NCBI GenBank assembly: GCA_021414005.1
Contig: JAIOPH010000037.1
Location: 62,001 to 126,000, forward strand
Origin: Chthoniobacter sp.
GTDB taxonomy: Bacteria > Verrucomicrobiota > Verrucomicrobiia > Chthoniobacterales > Chthoniobacteraceae
DNA length: 64,000 nucleotides
Direction: 5' to 3'
A program made the translations under genes and the position numbers. The notes below the pieces were generated by a model, which was given only the letters and a program-made list of their open reading frames with translations, searched no databases and was not told the DNA's origin. This document shows positions 34,240 to 41,705 of this stretch, in pieces; within the stretch, counting starts at the first letter, position 1, and each line of letters starts with the position of its first letter.

Positions 34240-35606
34240 TGCTCGCCCGCCAACTTGCCCGACTGCTCGGCCAGGACCGCGTGACCACGGACGCGGTCGC
34301 GCTCGCCACGCACGCCACGGACAAATGGTTCGCGAGCCATCCGCCGGAGGTCGTGGTCTTCGCGGAGTCCACCGATGACGTGAGCCGGCTGATGAAATTC
34401 GCGACCCGCCACCGCATTCCGGTCACGCCACGCGGCGCGGGCGTGGGCTACGTGGGCGGCTGCGTGCCGATGCGCGGCGGCGTCGCGCTCTCGCTCGCGC
34501 GGATGAACCGCATCCGGGAAATTAGCTCCGCCGACGCGGTGGCTGTGGTGCAGCCCGGCGTCATCACCGGCGTGCTCCAGGCGGCGGCGAGAAAGCGCCG
34601 GCTTTTCTACCCGCCCGATCCGGCCAGCCTCGCGGAGTGCAGCCTCGGCGGCAATATCGCCACCAATGCGGGGGGCCCGCGCTGTCTGAAATACGGCGTC
34701 ACCCGCCACTACGTGCTCGGCCTCGAGGTCGTGCTCGCCGACGGGCGCGTGCTCCGCACCGGCGGACGCACGCACAAAAACAAAACCGGCTTCGACCTCA
34801 TCGGGATGTTTGTCGGCAGCGAAGGACTGCTCGGCGTCGTCACCGAAGCCACGCTGCGCCTGCTCCCGCTGCCGCCCGCGCGCGCCACGCTTTCCGCCAG
34901 CTTCCGCACTTTCCGTCAGGCCGCGGACGCCGTGCAGGTGATCTTCGCCGCCGGCTTTCTCCCCTCCGCGCTGGAAATCGCCGACGCCTTCACCCTCGCC
35001 GCCGCGGGCGAGCATCTCGGACGCCGCCTCGCGCCGCCCGGCAGCGCGCACCTGCTCGTGGATCTCGACGGCCAACCCGCCTCGGTGAAATCTGAAGTCA
35101 AATCTCTCGCCGCATTGCTCGCGAAACTCAAAGCCATCCGCCCGCAGACCGCGCTCGGCGAAGCGGCCTGCGAGGAACTGTGGAGCCTGCGCCGCGCCTT
35201 TTCCCAATCCCTCAAGGCCACCGGCCTCGTGAAGCTCAACGAGGACATTGTCGTTCCGCGCGGACGGCTCACCGACCTCGCCGCCTTCGCGGAAAAGCTC
35301 CGCAAAAAACATGGCTACCCGATCGCCTGCTTCGGCCACGCCGGCGACGGCAACATCCACGTCAACATCATGGCCGCCGGCTACCACACCGACCGCGCCG
35401 TGCAGAAAAACGTCGGCCGCGCGCTCGACGAACTTTTCGCCCAAGTGCTCGCCTGGGGCGGTGTCATCACCGGCGAACACGGCATCGGCCTGGCCAAAGC
35501 CCGCTGGTGGCCCGACGCCGCCTCGCCCGTCAGCCGCGCCGTCCACGCCGCGCTCAAAACCGCGCTCGACCCGCTCGGGATTTTGAATCCGGGGAAATTC
35601 GTATGA
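34236..35606 (+). CDS. glcD: FAD-linked 2-hydroxyacid dehydrogenase (GlcD/D-lactate type)
   Basis: A 456-residue flavoprotein. The N-terminal FAD-binding (PCMH) domain has PRGAGVGYVGG and PDPASLAECSLGGNIATNAGGP. The C-terminal oxidase domain has the metal-site motif CFGHAGDGNIHVN and the terminal GEHGIGLAKARWW. It oxidises glycolate, D-lactate or a related 2-hydroxyacid; the sequence does not decide which. No GlcE/GlcF partner follows. Instead its stop overlaps a metallopeptidase gene. The last ~200 bp reappear, damaged, at 38510-38711. Confidence 0.88.
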   Translation: MMLARQLARLLGQDRVTTDAVALATHATDKWFASHPPEVVVFAESTDDVSRLMKFATRHRIPVTPRGAGVGYVGGCVPMRGGVALSLARMNRIREISSADAVAVVQPGVITGVLQAAARKRRLFYPPDPASLAECSLGGNIATNAGGPRCLKYGVTRHYVLGLEVVLADGRVLRTGGRTHKNKTGFDLIGMFVGSEGLLGVVTEATLRLLPLPPARATLSASFRTFRQAADAVQVIFAAGFLPSALEIADAFTLAAAGEHLGRRLAPPGSAHLLVDLDGQPASVKSEVKSLAALLAKLKAIRPQTALGEAACEELWSLRRAFSQSLKATGLVKLNEDIVVPRGRLTDLAAFAEKLRKKHGYPIACFGHAGDGNIHVNIMAAGYHTDRAVQKNVGRALDELFAQVLAWGGVITGEHGIGLAKARWWPDAASPVSRAVHAALKTALDPLGILNPGKFV

Positions 35607-36208
35607 CCGGCGCCCGTTTGCTGGCGGTCCTTTTTCTCGCCCTCGCCAGCCTCGCCCGCGCCGAGCCGCCGGCGCCGCATGTCGCCATCCAGCCGCTGGG
35701 CAAGGTTCCCGACCACGTCATCGCGGCCATCCGGGAAAAACTCGGCGCGCTTTACCACGCCGACATCGCCCTCCTGCCCGCGCGCGAACTTCCAGTGTCC
35801 GCCTACTTCCGCCCCCGCGCCCGGTATCGCGCCGAGAAACTGCTCGACTGGCTCGCGCGCGAGACGCCCGCCGGTGTGGACAAAGTCATCGGCATCACCC
35901 AGTCCGACATCTCCACCACCAAGGACGATATCCCCGACTGGGGCATCTTCGGCCTCGGCGAACTCAACAAGCGTCCGTGCGTCGTCTCGACCTTCCGCCT
36001 CGGCCGCGAGGTCGTCGTGGCGAAAATGATCGAGCGCACTGGCCGGGTTGCGGGTCACGAAATCGGTCACACTTTCAATCTGGAGCACTGTCCCACACCG
36101 CGCTGCCTCATGAACGACGCCCGCGGCAAAGTGCAAGTCGTCGATGACAGCACCGGCCAACTTTGTCCCGACTGCCGCGCGAAACTCGGCCCGCTCGTAC
36201 GGGAGTGA
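35603..36208 (+). CDS. amzA: archaemetzincin-family zinc metallopeptidase with signal peptide
   Basis: A 201-residue M54 peptidase. The ATG at 35603 overlaps the glcD stop. The zinc site is HEIGHTFNLEHC: H152, H156 and H162 bind zinc and E153 is catalytic. It is followed by the archaemetzincin cysteines in CPTPRCLMND and LCPDC, which bind a second zinc. The N-terminus (LLAVLFLALASLARA) is a clear signal peptide, so the enzyme is probably exported; most family members I know lack one. A frameshifted paralogue lies at 38706-39309. The substrate is unknown. Confidence 0.88.
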   Translation: MTGARLLAVLFLALASLARAEPPAPHVAIQPLGKVPDHVIAAIREKLGALYHADIALLPARELPVSAYFRPRARYRAEKLLDWLARETPAGVDKVIGITQSDISTTKDDIPDWGIFGLGELNKRPCVVSTFRLGREVVVAKMIERTGRVAGHEIGHTFNLEHCPTPRCLMNDARGKVQVVDDSTGQLCPDCRAKLGPLVRE

Positions 36209-36263
36209 GGGCTTTGTCGGCGGCGCGGGCGCGGGCTGCTGCTCCCAAAACAGGGAAGTGTAT

Positions 36264-36290
36264 GGCGGGTAGGATCGCGATACTACCGCC
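36264..36290. terminator. imperfect palindrome between convergent amzA and the SUMF1-like gene
   Basis: GGCGGGTAGGATCG faces CGATACTACCGCC, a near-perfect inverted repeat with one mismatch and one unpaired base. It sits in the 104-bp convergent spacer, where a bidirectional terminator would be expected, but the nearest T-run (TTTT) begins about 12 bases after the stem. Confidence 0.3.
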
Positions 36291-36312
36291 GCCCATCTCC
36301 ATTTTCTGAAGA

Positions 36313-38247
36313 TCACAAACTCAGGACACAACGAAACCCGGTATTGACCCGACGGTAGTCGGAGCCCGTCCGATAACGGAAGGATGAGCGCAGGAAAGGG
36401 CGGTGTTCGCTGAGCCACGAACCTCCCCGCAACACGCGGAAACTGAAAACATGAGGGCGACTGGTCAGCCCCTCGTCCCCGCACCACTCCCACGCGTTGC
36501 CCCTGAGATCGTAGATTCCATGGCTGTTCGCGTTGAAACTGCCAACTGGCGAGGTGTACTTAAAGTCGTCTGTCTTCAGCTCCTGACCATAATTTCCCGC
36601 GCTTCCAGGTGGCGGCCACTGCGTTCCCCACGGGAAGACACCTCCGGGCTCATAGTAGCATCTATCCAGCAACGTCCTGCCCTTTTCGGCGGGCATCTCC
36701 GCGGCCCGGCTCCATTCGACATCCGTTGGCAACCGATACGTCCGCCCCTCCTTCTTACTCAGCCAGGCACAGAAGGCCCGAGCGTCCTCCCAACTCACAT
36801 TGACTGCGGGATGCATTGGCCCTTGCTCGAAGGGAGGCTTGGCCCACGCGCGCTTCGTCTCCGTCGCGAATCTTTCGTAGTCACGCACCCTTGTTTCCCA
36901 CACGCTGACAAGCACGCGCCGTCCTTTGGTCGGTCCACCTGGAGTCGGGAGCGACACGAACTTCATCCCGAGGCTGTTCTCGAATGGTTTCCCACCGGTC
37001 ACTTTCCGGGGTTGTTGTTGTCGCAATTTCACAGCCGGCTTTGCTGGCGGGCTCTCTTCTTTGTTTTGCGGCTGAGCCTCTGCAACTCCCGCAGGGTTGG
37101 AACCGGGACCTGGGGGATCGGCCGGAGGTGATTTTTGTCCCGCGCCTCCTTCATCGTCTTTCACCCGGACGAGTGCCGCCTTCAGCTCCTTCATTTCGTT
37201 TTCCTTGAGACGGGCGGCATGGACTTCTATGGCCAAATCCGTCCCGTCAATTTTTTCGTGATAAACCGGCGTTGCTCCCTTGGCGTCCATGTCGACAGCG
37301 GCCGAAACATCCACGTTGGATTCATCCACATTCCCATCCACATCCAAGACTTTCACACCTTTCACGCGGGGTGTCTGCACTCTCACACGAATAGACAGCC
37401 GCCCACGACCGTGAGGAATACGGTAGGCCAATAGATCCCATTTGGGAGATTCGCCATCGAATCCTTCCCAAAACAGGGGATCGCGTCCCATCCTGCCTTC
37501 ATTTACCTCCCTGAAGCCAAACAGCGAATGGTCGGGATTCAACGAAATGGTTTTGATCGTCGAGACCAAACTCAGGAACCGTTTCTTTACTCTCTCCTCC
37601 AAAGCGGGCGTGATGATGAGCTGTTTGGTGGAGTTGGCCCGATACCAATCCCTAAACCAGTCGGCGATGAGCTTCCTGTCACGGGGCGGGGCGTCGTGAT
37701 CCCAGAAGGAAACGGCTTCACGATAGAGCCTCGTCAGCTCGGTTAGGGCTCGAAAGCAGTCACGTCGATCGTAACTCGGCATAGGATCTTCGAGTCCGTC
37801 AATGAGACTTGGAATTACGCTTGTATCGACGATGCAGCGTTGCTTGGACGATGCCAATGAGCTTAGTGTGCTCGCTGCTTTGAGTCTCATGGACAACCGC
37901 ATGGCTAGAGGGTGATCGCCTGGCATCGCGTTCCGAAACCGAGTCCAATCATCATCCTTGACGAATTGGCGCCAGGACTGGTCCTCATGCTTGAGCAAGG
38001 CGTCCTGAATTGGAATCCACTTCACTATTTGCGGAACCAGCCGGGAGATTTCCTCCTGACTATAGTTCAGGTACTCAGCGGGGGAAATTTCCTCATGCCC
38101 AAAGTCTGCCCATGTCCATGCATCCAGCGTTCGCGCAAACGGGGTTGCCGCATTCACGAAAACTGGAAACATGAAAGTCAGGGCGAAGAGAACTCGCTTC
38201 GGTGTTTCCCAACTACAGAGCGACGCTAAGTGGCAGATTGTTTGCAT
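36313..38247 (-). CDS. secreted protein with C-terminal SUMF1/FGE-like domain
   Basis: 644 residues from the ATG at 38247. A signal sequence (RVLFALTFMFPVFVNA) is followed by a helical N-terminal region of unknown family (about 40-235), a beta-rich part (about 240-370), a Pro-rich linker (about 385-425), and a formylglycine-generating-enzyme-like C-type-lectin fold (about 430-644: NSLGMKFVSLP, YRLPTDVEWSRAA, GIYDLRGNAWEWCGD, LRGGSWL, NTGFRC). The catalytic cysteine pair of true FGEs (C-Y-R-Y-R-C in human) reads S-F-R-Y-R-T here, so it should not make formylglycine. A ligand-binding or structural role is more likely. Its 5' end abuts a broken pirin gene, suggesting it entered by rearrangement. 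Confidence 0.8.
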   Translation of the reverse strand: MQTICHLASLCSWETPKRVLFALTFMFPVFVNAATPFARTLDAWTWADFGHEEISPAEYLNYSQEEISRLVPQIVKWIPIQDALLKHEDQSWRQFVKDDDWTRFRNAMPGDHPLAMRLSMRLKAASTLSSLASSKQRCIVDTSVIPSLIDGLEDPMPSYDRRDCFRALTELTRLYREAVSFWDHDAPPRDRKLIADWFRDWYRANSTKQLIITPALEERVKKRFLSLVSTIKTISLNPDHSLFGFREVNEGRMGRDPLFWEGFDGESPKWDLLAYRIPHGRGRLSIRVRVQTPRVKGVKVLDVDGNVDESNVDVSAAVDMDAKGATPVYHEKIDGTDLAIEVHAARLKENEMKELKAALVRVKDDEGGAGQKSPPADPPGPGSNPAGVAEAQPQNKEESPPAKPAVKLRQQQPRKVTGGKPFENSLGMKFVSLPTPGGPTKGRRVLVSVWETRVRDYERFATETKRAWAKPPFEQGPMHPAVNVSWEDARAFCAWLSKKEGRTYRLPTDVEWSRAAEMPAEKGRTLLDRCYYEPGGVFPWGTQWPPPGSAGNYGQELKTDDFKYTSPVGSFNANSHGIYDLRGNAWEWCGDEGLTSRPHVFSFRVLRGGSWLSEHRPFLRSSFRYRTGSDYRRVNTGFRCVLSL

Positions 38248-38249
38248 AA

Positions 38250-38415
38250 CGATTGTTTTCTTTGGATGCGAACCACGCGGACATCAATGAGCACCCGCTG
38301 GCTGCGGAAACTCATGTGTGCGGGGGTCATGGTAATCGGCGAAGGAGAACGTGTGGAAGGTATCCAGCCAGCCATGATCAGCATGGCCGCCGGCGGAAGG
38401 GCGGATCGTGAGCAT
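38250..38415 (-). pseudogene. pirin-family N-terminal fragment, frameshifted and truncated
   Basis: From the ATG at 38415 the translation MLTIRPSAGGHADHGWLDT, then FHTFSFADYHDPR, is the unmistakable start of a pirin (cupin) protein. The next expected residues, HMxFRSxRVI, are found one frame over (HMSFRSQRVLID), implying one extra base near 38319. A further frame change could place GSHP at about 38258-38269 against the pirin GTHP metal-site motif. The rest is missing and the SUMF1-like gene starts at 38247. Pirins need about 230-290 residues, so this remnant is non-functional. Confidence 0.75.
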
Positions 38416-38509
38416 GGAAGCAGGGTAGGTGGACATTGCGCTTTTCGGAAGCGCCGGCGTGACGATTTTGGAATAATGGAACAAAGCAACGGGACATCTA
38501 TGATTTCCC

Positions 38510-38711
38510 TCGCCTGCCTCGGCCACGCGCACGACGAAGTTTTCGCCCAAGTGCCCGCCTGGGGCGTGTCATCACCGGCGAACACGGCATCGGCCTGGCC
38601 AAAGCTCGCTGGTGGCCCGACGCCGCCTCGCCCGTCAGCCGCGCCGTCCACGGCGCGCTCAAGACCGCCCTCGACCCGCTCGGAATCTTGAACCCGGGGA
38701 AATTCGTGTGA
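38510..38711 (+). pseudogene. decayed 3' fragment of a second glcD copy
   Basis: The bases from about 38512 match the intact glcD from about 35330, then skip roughly 90 bp inside the metal-site region and resume at the position of 35425. A single G is missing where the intact gene has GGGGCGGTGTC. The remainder encodes WWPDAASPVSRAVHGALKT, then ALDPLGILNPGKFV and stop, as in the parent. The first ~1.1 kb of the gene is absent. It still precedes the second archaemetzincin copy exactly as the intact gene precedes the first. Confidence 0.85.
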
Positions 38712-39309
38712 GGACCGCCGGCGCTTTTGTCGCGCTCCTTGCTCGCGCTCGTCGCGGCCGTGCGAGCCGAGCCGCCGCGTCTCGCCATTCAGCCGCTTGG
38801 CAAAGTGTCCGTCGAGGTCATCGCGGCGATGCAGGTCCGCCTGACGGCACTTTACCAAGTGGACGTCGCCGTTCTCCCACCGCGCGACCTTCCAGCCTTC
38901 GCCTACTTCCGACCGCGTGCCCGGTATCGCGCGGAAAAACTGCTCGACTGTCTGGAACAGGAAACGCCCGCCGGCGTGGACAAGATCATCGGCATCACCC
39001 AGGTGGACATCTCCACCACCAAAGACAACATCCCGGACTGGGGCATCTTCGGCCCTGGGGAAACTCGGACAGCGGCCCTGCGTGGTCTCCACCTTCCGCC
39101 TCGGGCGCGACGTGTCGCCGGAAAAAATGCTCCTTCGCACCGGCCGCGTCACCGCCCACGAAATCGGCCACACCTTTGGTCTCCCGCACTGCCCGACTCC
39201 GCACTGCCTCATGCACGACGCGGGCGGAAACGTGAAGGAGGTCGATGAAAGCACGGGCGACCTCTGCCCCGTGTGCCGGGAGAAAGTACGTGGCGTGGCG
39301 CGGGACTGA
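38706..39309 (+). pseudogene. frameshifted second archaemetzincin copy
   Basis: A paralogue of the metallopeptidase at 35603. The ATG is replaced by GTG, and the signal-peptide region and the body are in different frames. The segment RAEPPRLAIQPLGK through IPDWGIFG is read in the frame that includes 38727. An extra base near 39053 then shifts it, and the rest (GKLGQRPCVVSTFRLGRDV ... HEIGHTFGLPHC, CPTPHCLMHD, LCPVC) runs to a stop at 39307 in another frame. The zinc motif is intact at sequence level, but no continuous product can be made without frameshifting. By eye most bases match the parent, with many synonymous changes, so the duplication is not recent. Confidence 0.85.
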
Positions 39310-39461
39310 TACCACTTCAAGGAGTTCCCAAGGTTTGCGAGCGAGAGGGAAACGGCATCACCGAATTTCGGTCATAGCGCTCCGCCGCGGGAGTCATGTG
39401 GGCGCGCATGGTGCAGCGGCGCGGTTAAGGAGCGCAAGAAGCCGGAATCCGAGCGCAGGCG

Positions 39462-41594
39462 CTAGTGGGGGGTGCGGGCGATTTGGATTTTGGGGAAGGG
39501 GCGTTTGACGGGGCGGTGGGCGCGGCGGGTCCGTTTGTCGCCGAGGGCGAGGGCCATGAATTCGACTTGGCTGCCGCGGATATCGGTCTCCTTTTTCCGC
39601 ACCGGGCGGGAGTAGGTGCCGTCGGGGCCGAGCAGGCTGGCTTTGGTGTTGTCGGCGAGCTGGGTGCCGAGAATTTGGGTGACGATGCGTTCGCGCAGCG
39701 CGGGGTCTTCGATGGGGAAGACGACCTCAATGCGGCGGAAGAAGTTGCGCGGCATCCAGTCGGCGCTGCCGAGGAAGACTTTGGGCGCGCCGCCGTTTTC
39801 AAAATAAAAGACCCGCGAGTGCTCGAGAAAGCGCCCGACGATGGAGCGGACGGTGATGTTCTCGCTTACGCCGGGGAGGCCGGGGCGCAGGCAGCAGATG
39901 CCGCGGATGATGAGGTCGATTTTTACGCCGGCCTGGGAGGCGGTGTAGAGGGCGGCGATGAGTTCTTCGTCCACGAGGGAGTTCATCTTGGCGATGATGC
40001 GGGCGGGCTTGCCGGCCTTGGCGGCAGCGGTCTCGTGCTTGATGAGAGAGGCCATGGCCTCGTGCGCGGTGAAGGGCGCGATGACGAGTTTTTTTGCGCC
40101 CTGAAAGTGGCTGATGCCGGTGAGGAGGTTGAAGAAATTCGTGGCGTCCTCGCCGAAATCGGGCTGCGCGGTGAAGAGGGAGAGGTCGGTGTAAAGGCGG
40201 GCGGTGCTGGGGTTGTAGTTGCCAGTGCCGAGGTGGACGTAGCGGCGCAGGCCGTCGTCGTCGCGTCGGACGACGAGGGCGATCTTGCTGTGGACCTTGT
40301 AGTTCACGATGCCATAGACGACGTGGACGCCGGCTTCCTCGAGCCGGCGTGCCCAGGCGATGTTGTTGGCTTCGTCGAAGCGCGCCTTCAGTTCGGTGAC
40401 GGCCGTGACTTGCTTGCCATTGCGCACGGCGTCCATGAGCGCGCCGACGATGCGCGGGTCGCCGCCGGTGCGGTAGAGGGTCTGCTTGATGGCGAGGACG
40501 TGCGGATCGGCGGCGGCTTGTTCGAGGAAATCCACGACGCTGGAAAAGCTTTCGTAAGGATGATGCACGAGGACATCGCGCTGACGGATGACGGAGAAAA
40601 GATCGCCCGCTCCACGAAAGGCGGGGGCAACGGGGGCGACGAACGGTTTGTCGCGCAGCTCCGGCGAATGGTCGCCCTCGCAGATGGCCATGAGGCGCAC
40701 GGGGTTGAGCGGGCCGTCGATGATGTAGAGGTCGTCCTCCTCGAGTTCGAGGATTTCGAGGAGAAAGTGGTAAATCTCGGCGGGGCAGGTGGCATCCACT
40801 TCGAGACGCACGGCGGCACCTTTGCGGCGATTATGAAGTTCATTTTCGACGGCCTTGAGGAGATTGCTCACGTCGGCTTCGTCGATGTACAGCTCGCTGT
40901 TCCGGGTGACGCGGAAATGCCAGAAGCCGAGTATTTTTGTCCCCGGAAAAAGGTCCGCGAGATAGTGGCCGACGAGGTGGCCGAGGTGGATGAAAGCGCG
41001 GCGGTCGTCCTCGCGTGGCAGTCGCACGAGGCGGGGGAGCACGCGCGGCACCTGCACGACGGCAAGGCGGCGCTCGGTCTCGCCGTTCCGCTCGATTTCG
41101 ATCTGTACCACGATGTTCAGCGATTTGTTCAGGAGTTGGGGGAAAGGGTGCGAGGGGTCGATTCCGAGCGGGGTGAGGACGGGGCGGACGTTGGCGCGGT
41201 AGTATTGCTCGACCCACGCGCGGTCGGCGGCATCGAGGTGCTTGTAGTCGAGGAGGTGGATCTGGTTTTTCGCGAGCGCAGGCAGCAATTCCTCGCGCCA
41301 GCAGCGGTACTGCTGCTCGACCATGGCGCGGACCCGGCGACGGATGGCGCGGAAGGTTTCGCTCGCCGTCCGGCCATCCACGCTGCGCTCCACCACGTCG
41401 CTTTCCACCTGTTGTTTCACCCCGGCCACGCGCACCTCGAAAAATTCATCGAGATTCGAACTCGTGATGATGAAGAACTTCACGCGTTCGAGCAGCGGGT
41501 TGGCCGGGTCGAGCGCCTCGTCGAGCACCCGCTGGTTGAATTCCAGCCAGCTTAGTTCACGGCTGAGAAAGTGGGTGGCGTTGAAGGTTTTCAT
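39462..41594 (-). CDS. ppk: polyphosphate kinase 1
   Basis: A 710-residue PPK1 that makes polyphosphate from ATP. The N-terminal signature is FLSRELSWLEFNQRVLDEA. The phosphorylated active-site histidine lies in NYKVHSKIALVVRR, and the second essential histidine in RFLEHSRVFYF. KQTLYRTGGDPRI is the ATP-site loop. Length is normal (E. coli 688). It is divergent from fliD with a 111-bp spacer. The 152-bp spacer 39310-39461 downstream shows no gene. Confidence 0.96.
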   Translation of the reverse strand: MKTFNATHFLSRELSWLEFNQRVLDEALDPANPLLERVKFFIITSSNLDEFFEVRVAGVKQQVESDVVERSVDGRTASETFRAIRRRVRAMVEQQYRCWREELLPALAKNQIHLLDYKHLDAADRAWVEQYYRANVRPVLTPLGIDPSHPFPQLLNKSLNIVVQIEIERNGETERRLAVVQVPRVLPRLVRLPREDDRRAFIHLGHLVGHYLADLFPGTKILGFWHFRVTRNSELYIDEADVSNLLKAVENELHNRRKGAAVRLEVDATCPAEIYHFLLEILELEEDDLYIIDGPLNPVRLMAICEGDHSPELRDKPFVAPVAPAFRGAGDLFSVIRQRDVLVHHPYESFSSVVDFLEQAAADPHVLAIKQTLYRTGGDPRIVGALMDAVRNGKQVTAVTELKARFDEANNIAWARRLEEAGVHVVYGIVNYKVHSKIALVVRRDDDGLRRYVHLGTGNYNPSTARLYTDLSLFTAQPDFGEDATNFFNLLTGISHFQGAKKLVIAPFTAHEAMASLIKHETAAAKAGKPARIIAKMNSLVDEELIAALYTASQAGVKIDLIIRGICCLRPGLPGVSENITVRSIVGRFLEHSRVFYFENGGAPKVFLGSADWMPRNFFRRIEVVFPIEDPALRERIVTQILGTQLADNTKASLLGPDGTYSRPVRKKETDIRGSQVEFMALALGDKRTRRAHRPVKRPFPKIQIARTPH

Positions 41595-41676
41595 GGTGAC
41601 GACGGACCGTGGCGCGCAGCCTACGGAGCGCGGCGGCGAAACTCCAAGTCACAATCGCGTGACGCGCTTCGGGAAG

Positions 41677-41692
41677 CGGCATGGCCCCTGCT
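41677..41692 (+). promoter_or_regulatory. sigma-54-like -24/-12 box before fliD
   Basis: CGGCATGGCCCCTGCT matches TGGCACG-N4-TTGCW with GG and GC separated by exactly ten bases. The C of the -12 element is 15 bases before the fliD ATG, so a standard start site would give an almost leaderless transcript. A near-identical arrangement precedes the basal-body block at 46488. Confidence 0.45.
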
Positions 41693-41705
41693 TAATCAGA
41701 GTATT

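Noticed and set aside
33843..35546. Long minus-strand open frame opposite glcD
   Set aside because: Antisense shadow. Composition is unlike a folded protein, and glcD on the other strand is complete.
38226..39320. Minus-strand open frame across the pseudogene region as a real gene
   Set aside because: It only mirrors the decayed glcD/amzA copy and part of the pirin remnant, with no coherent family signal.
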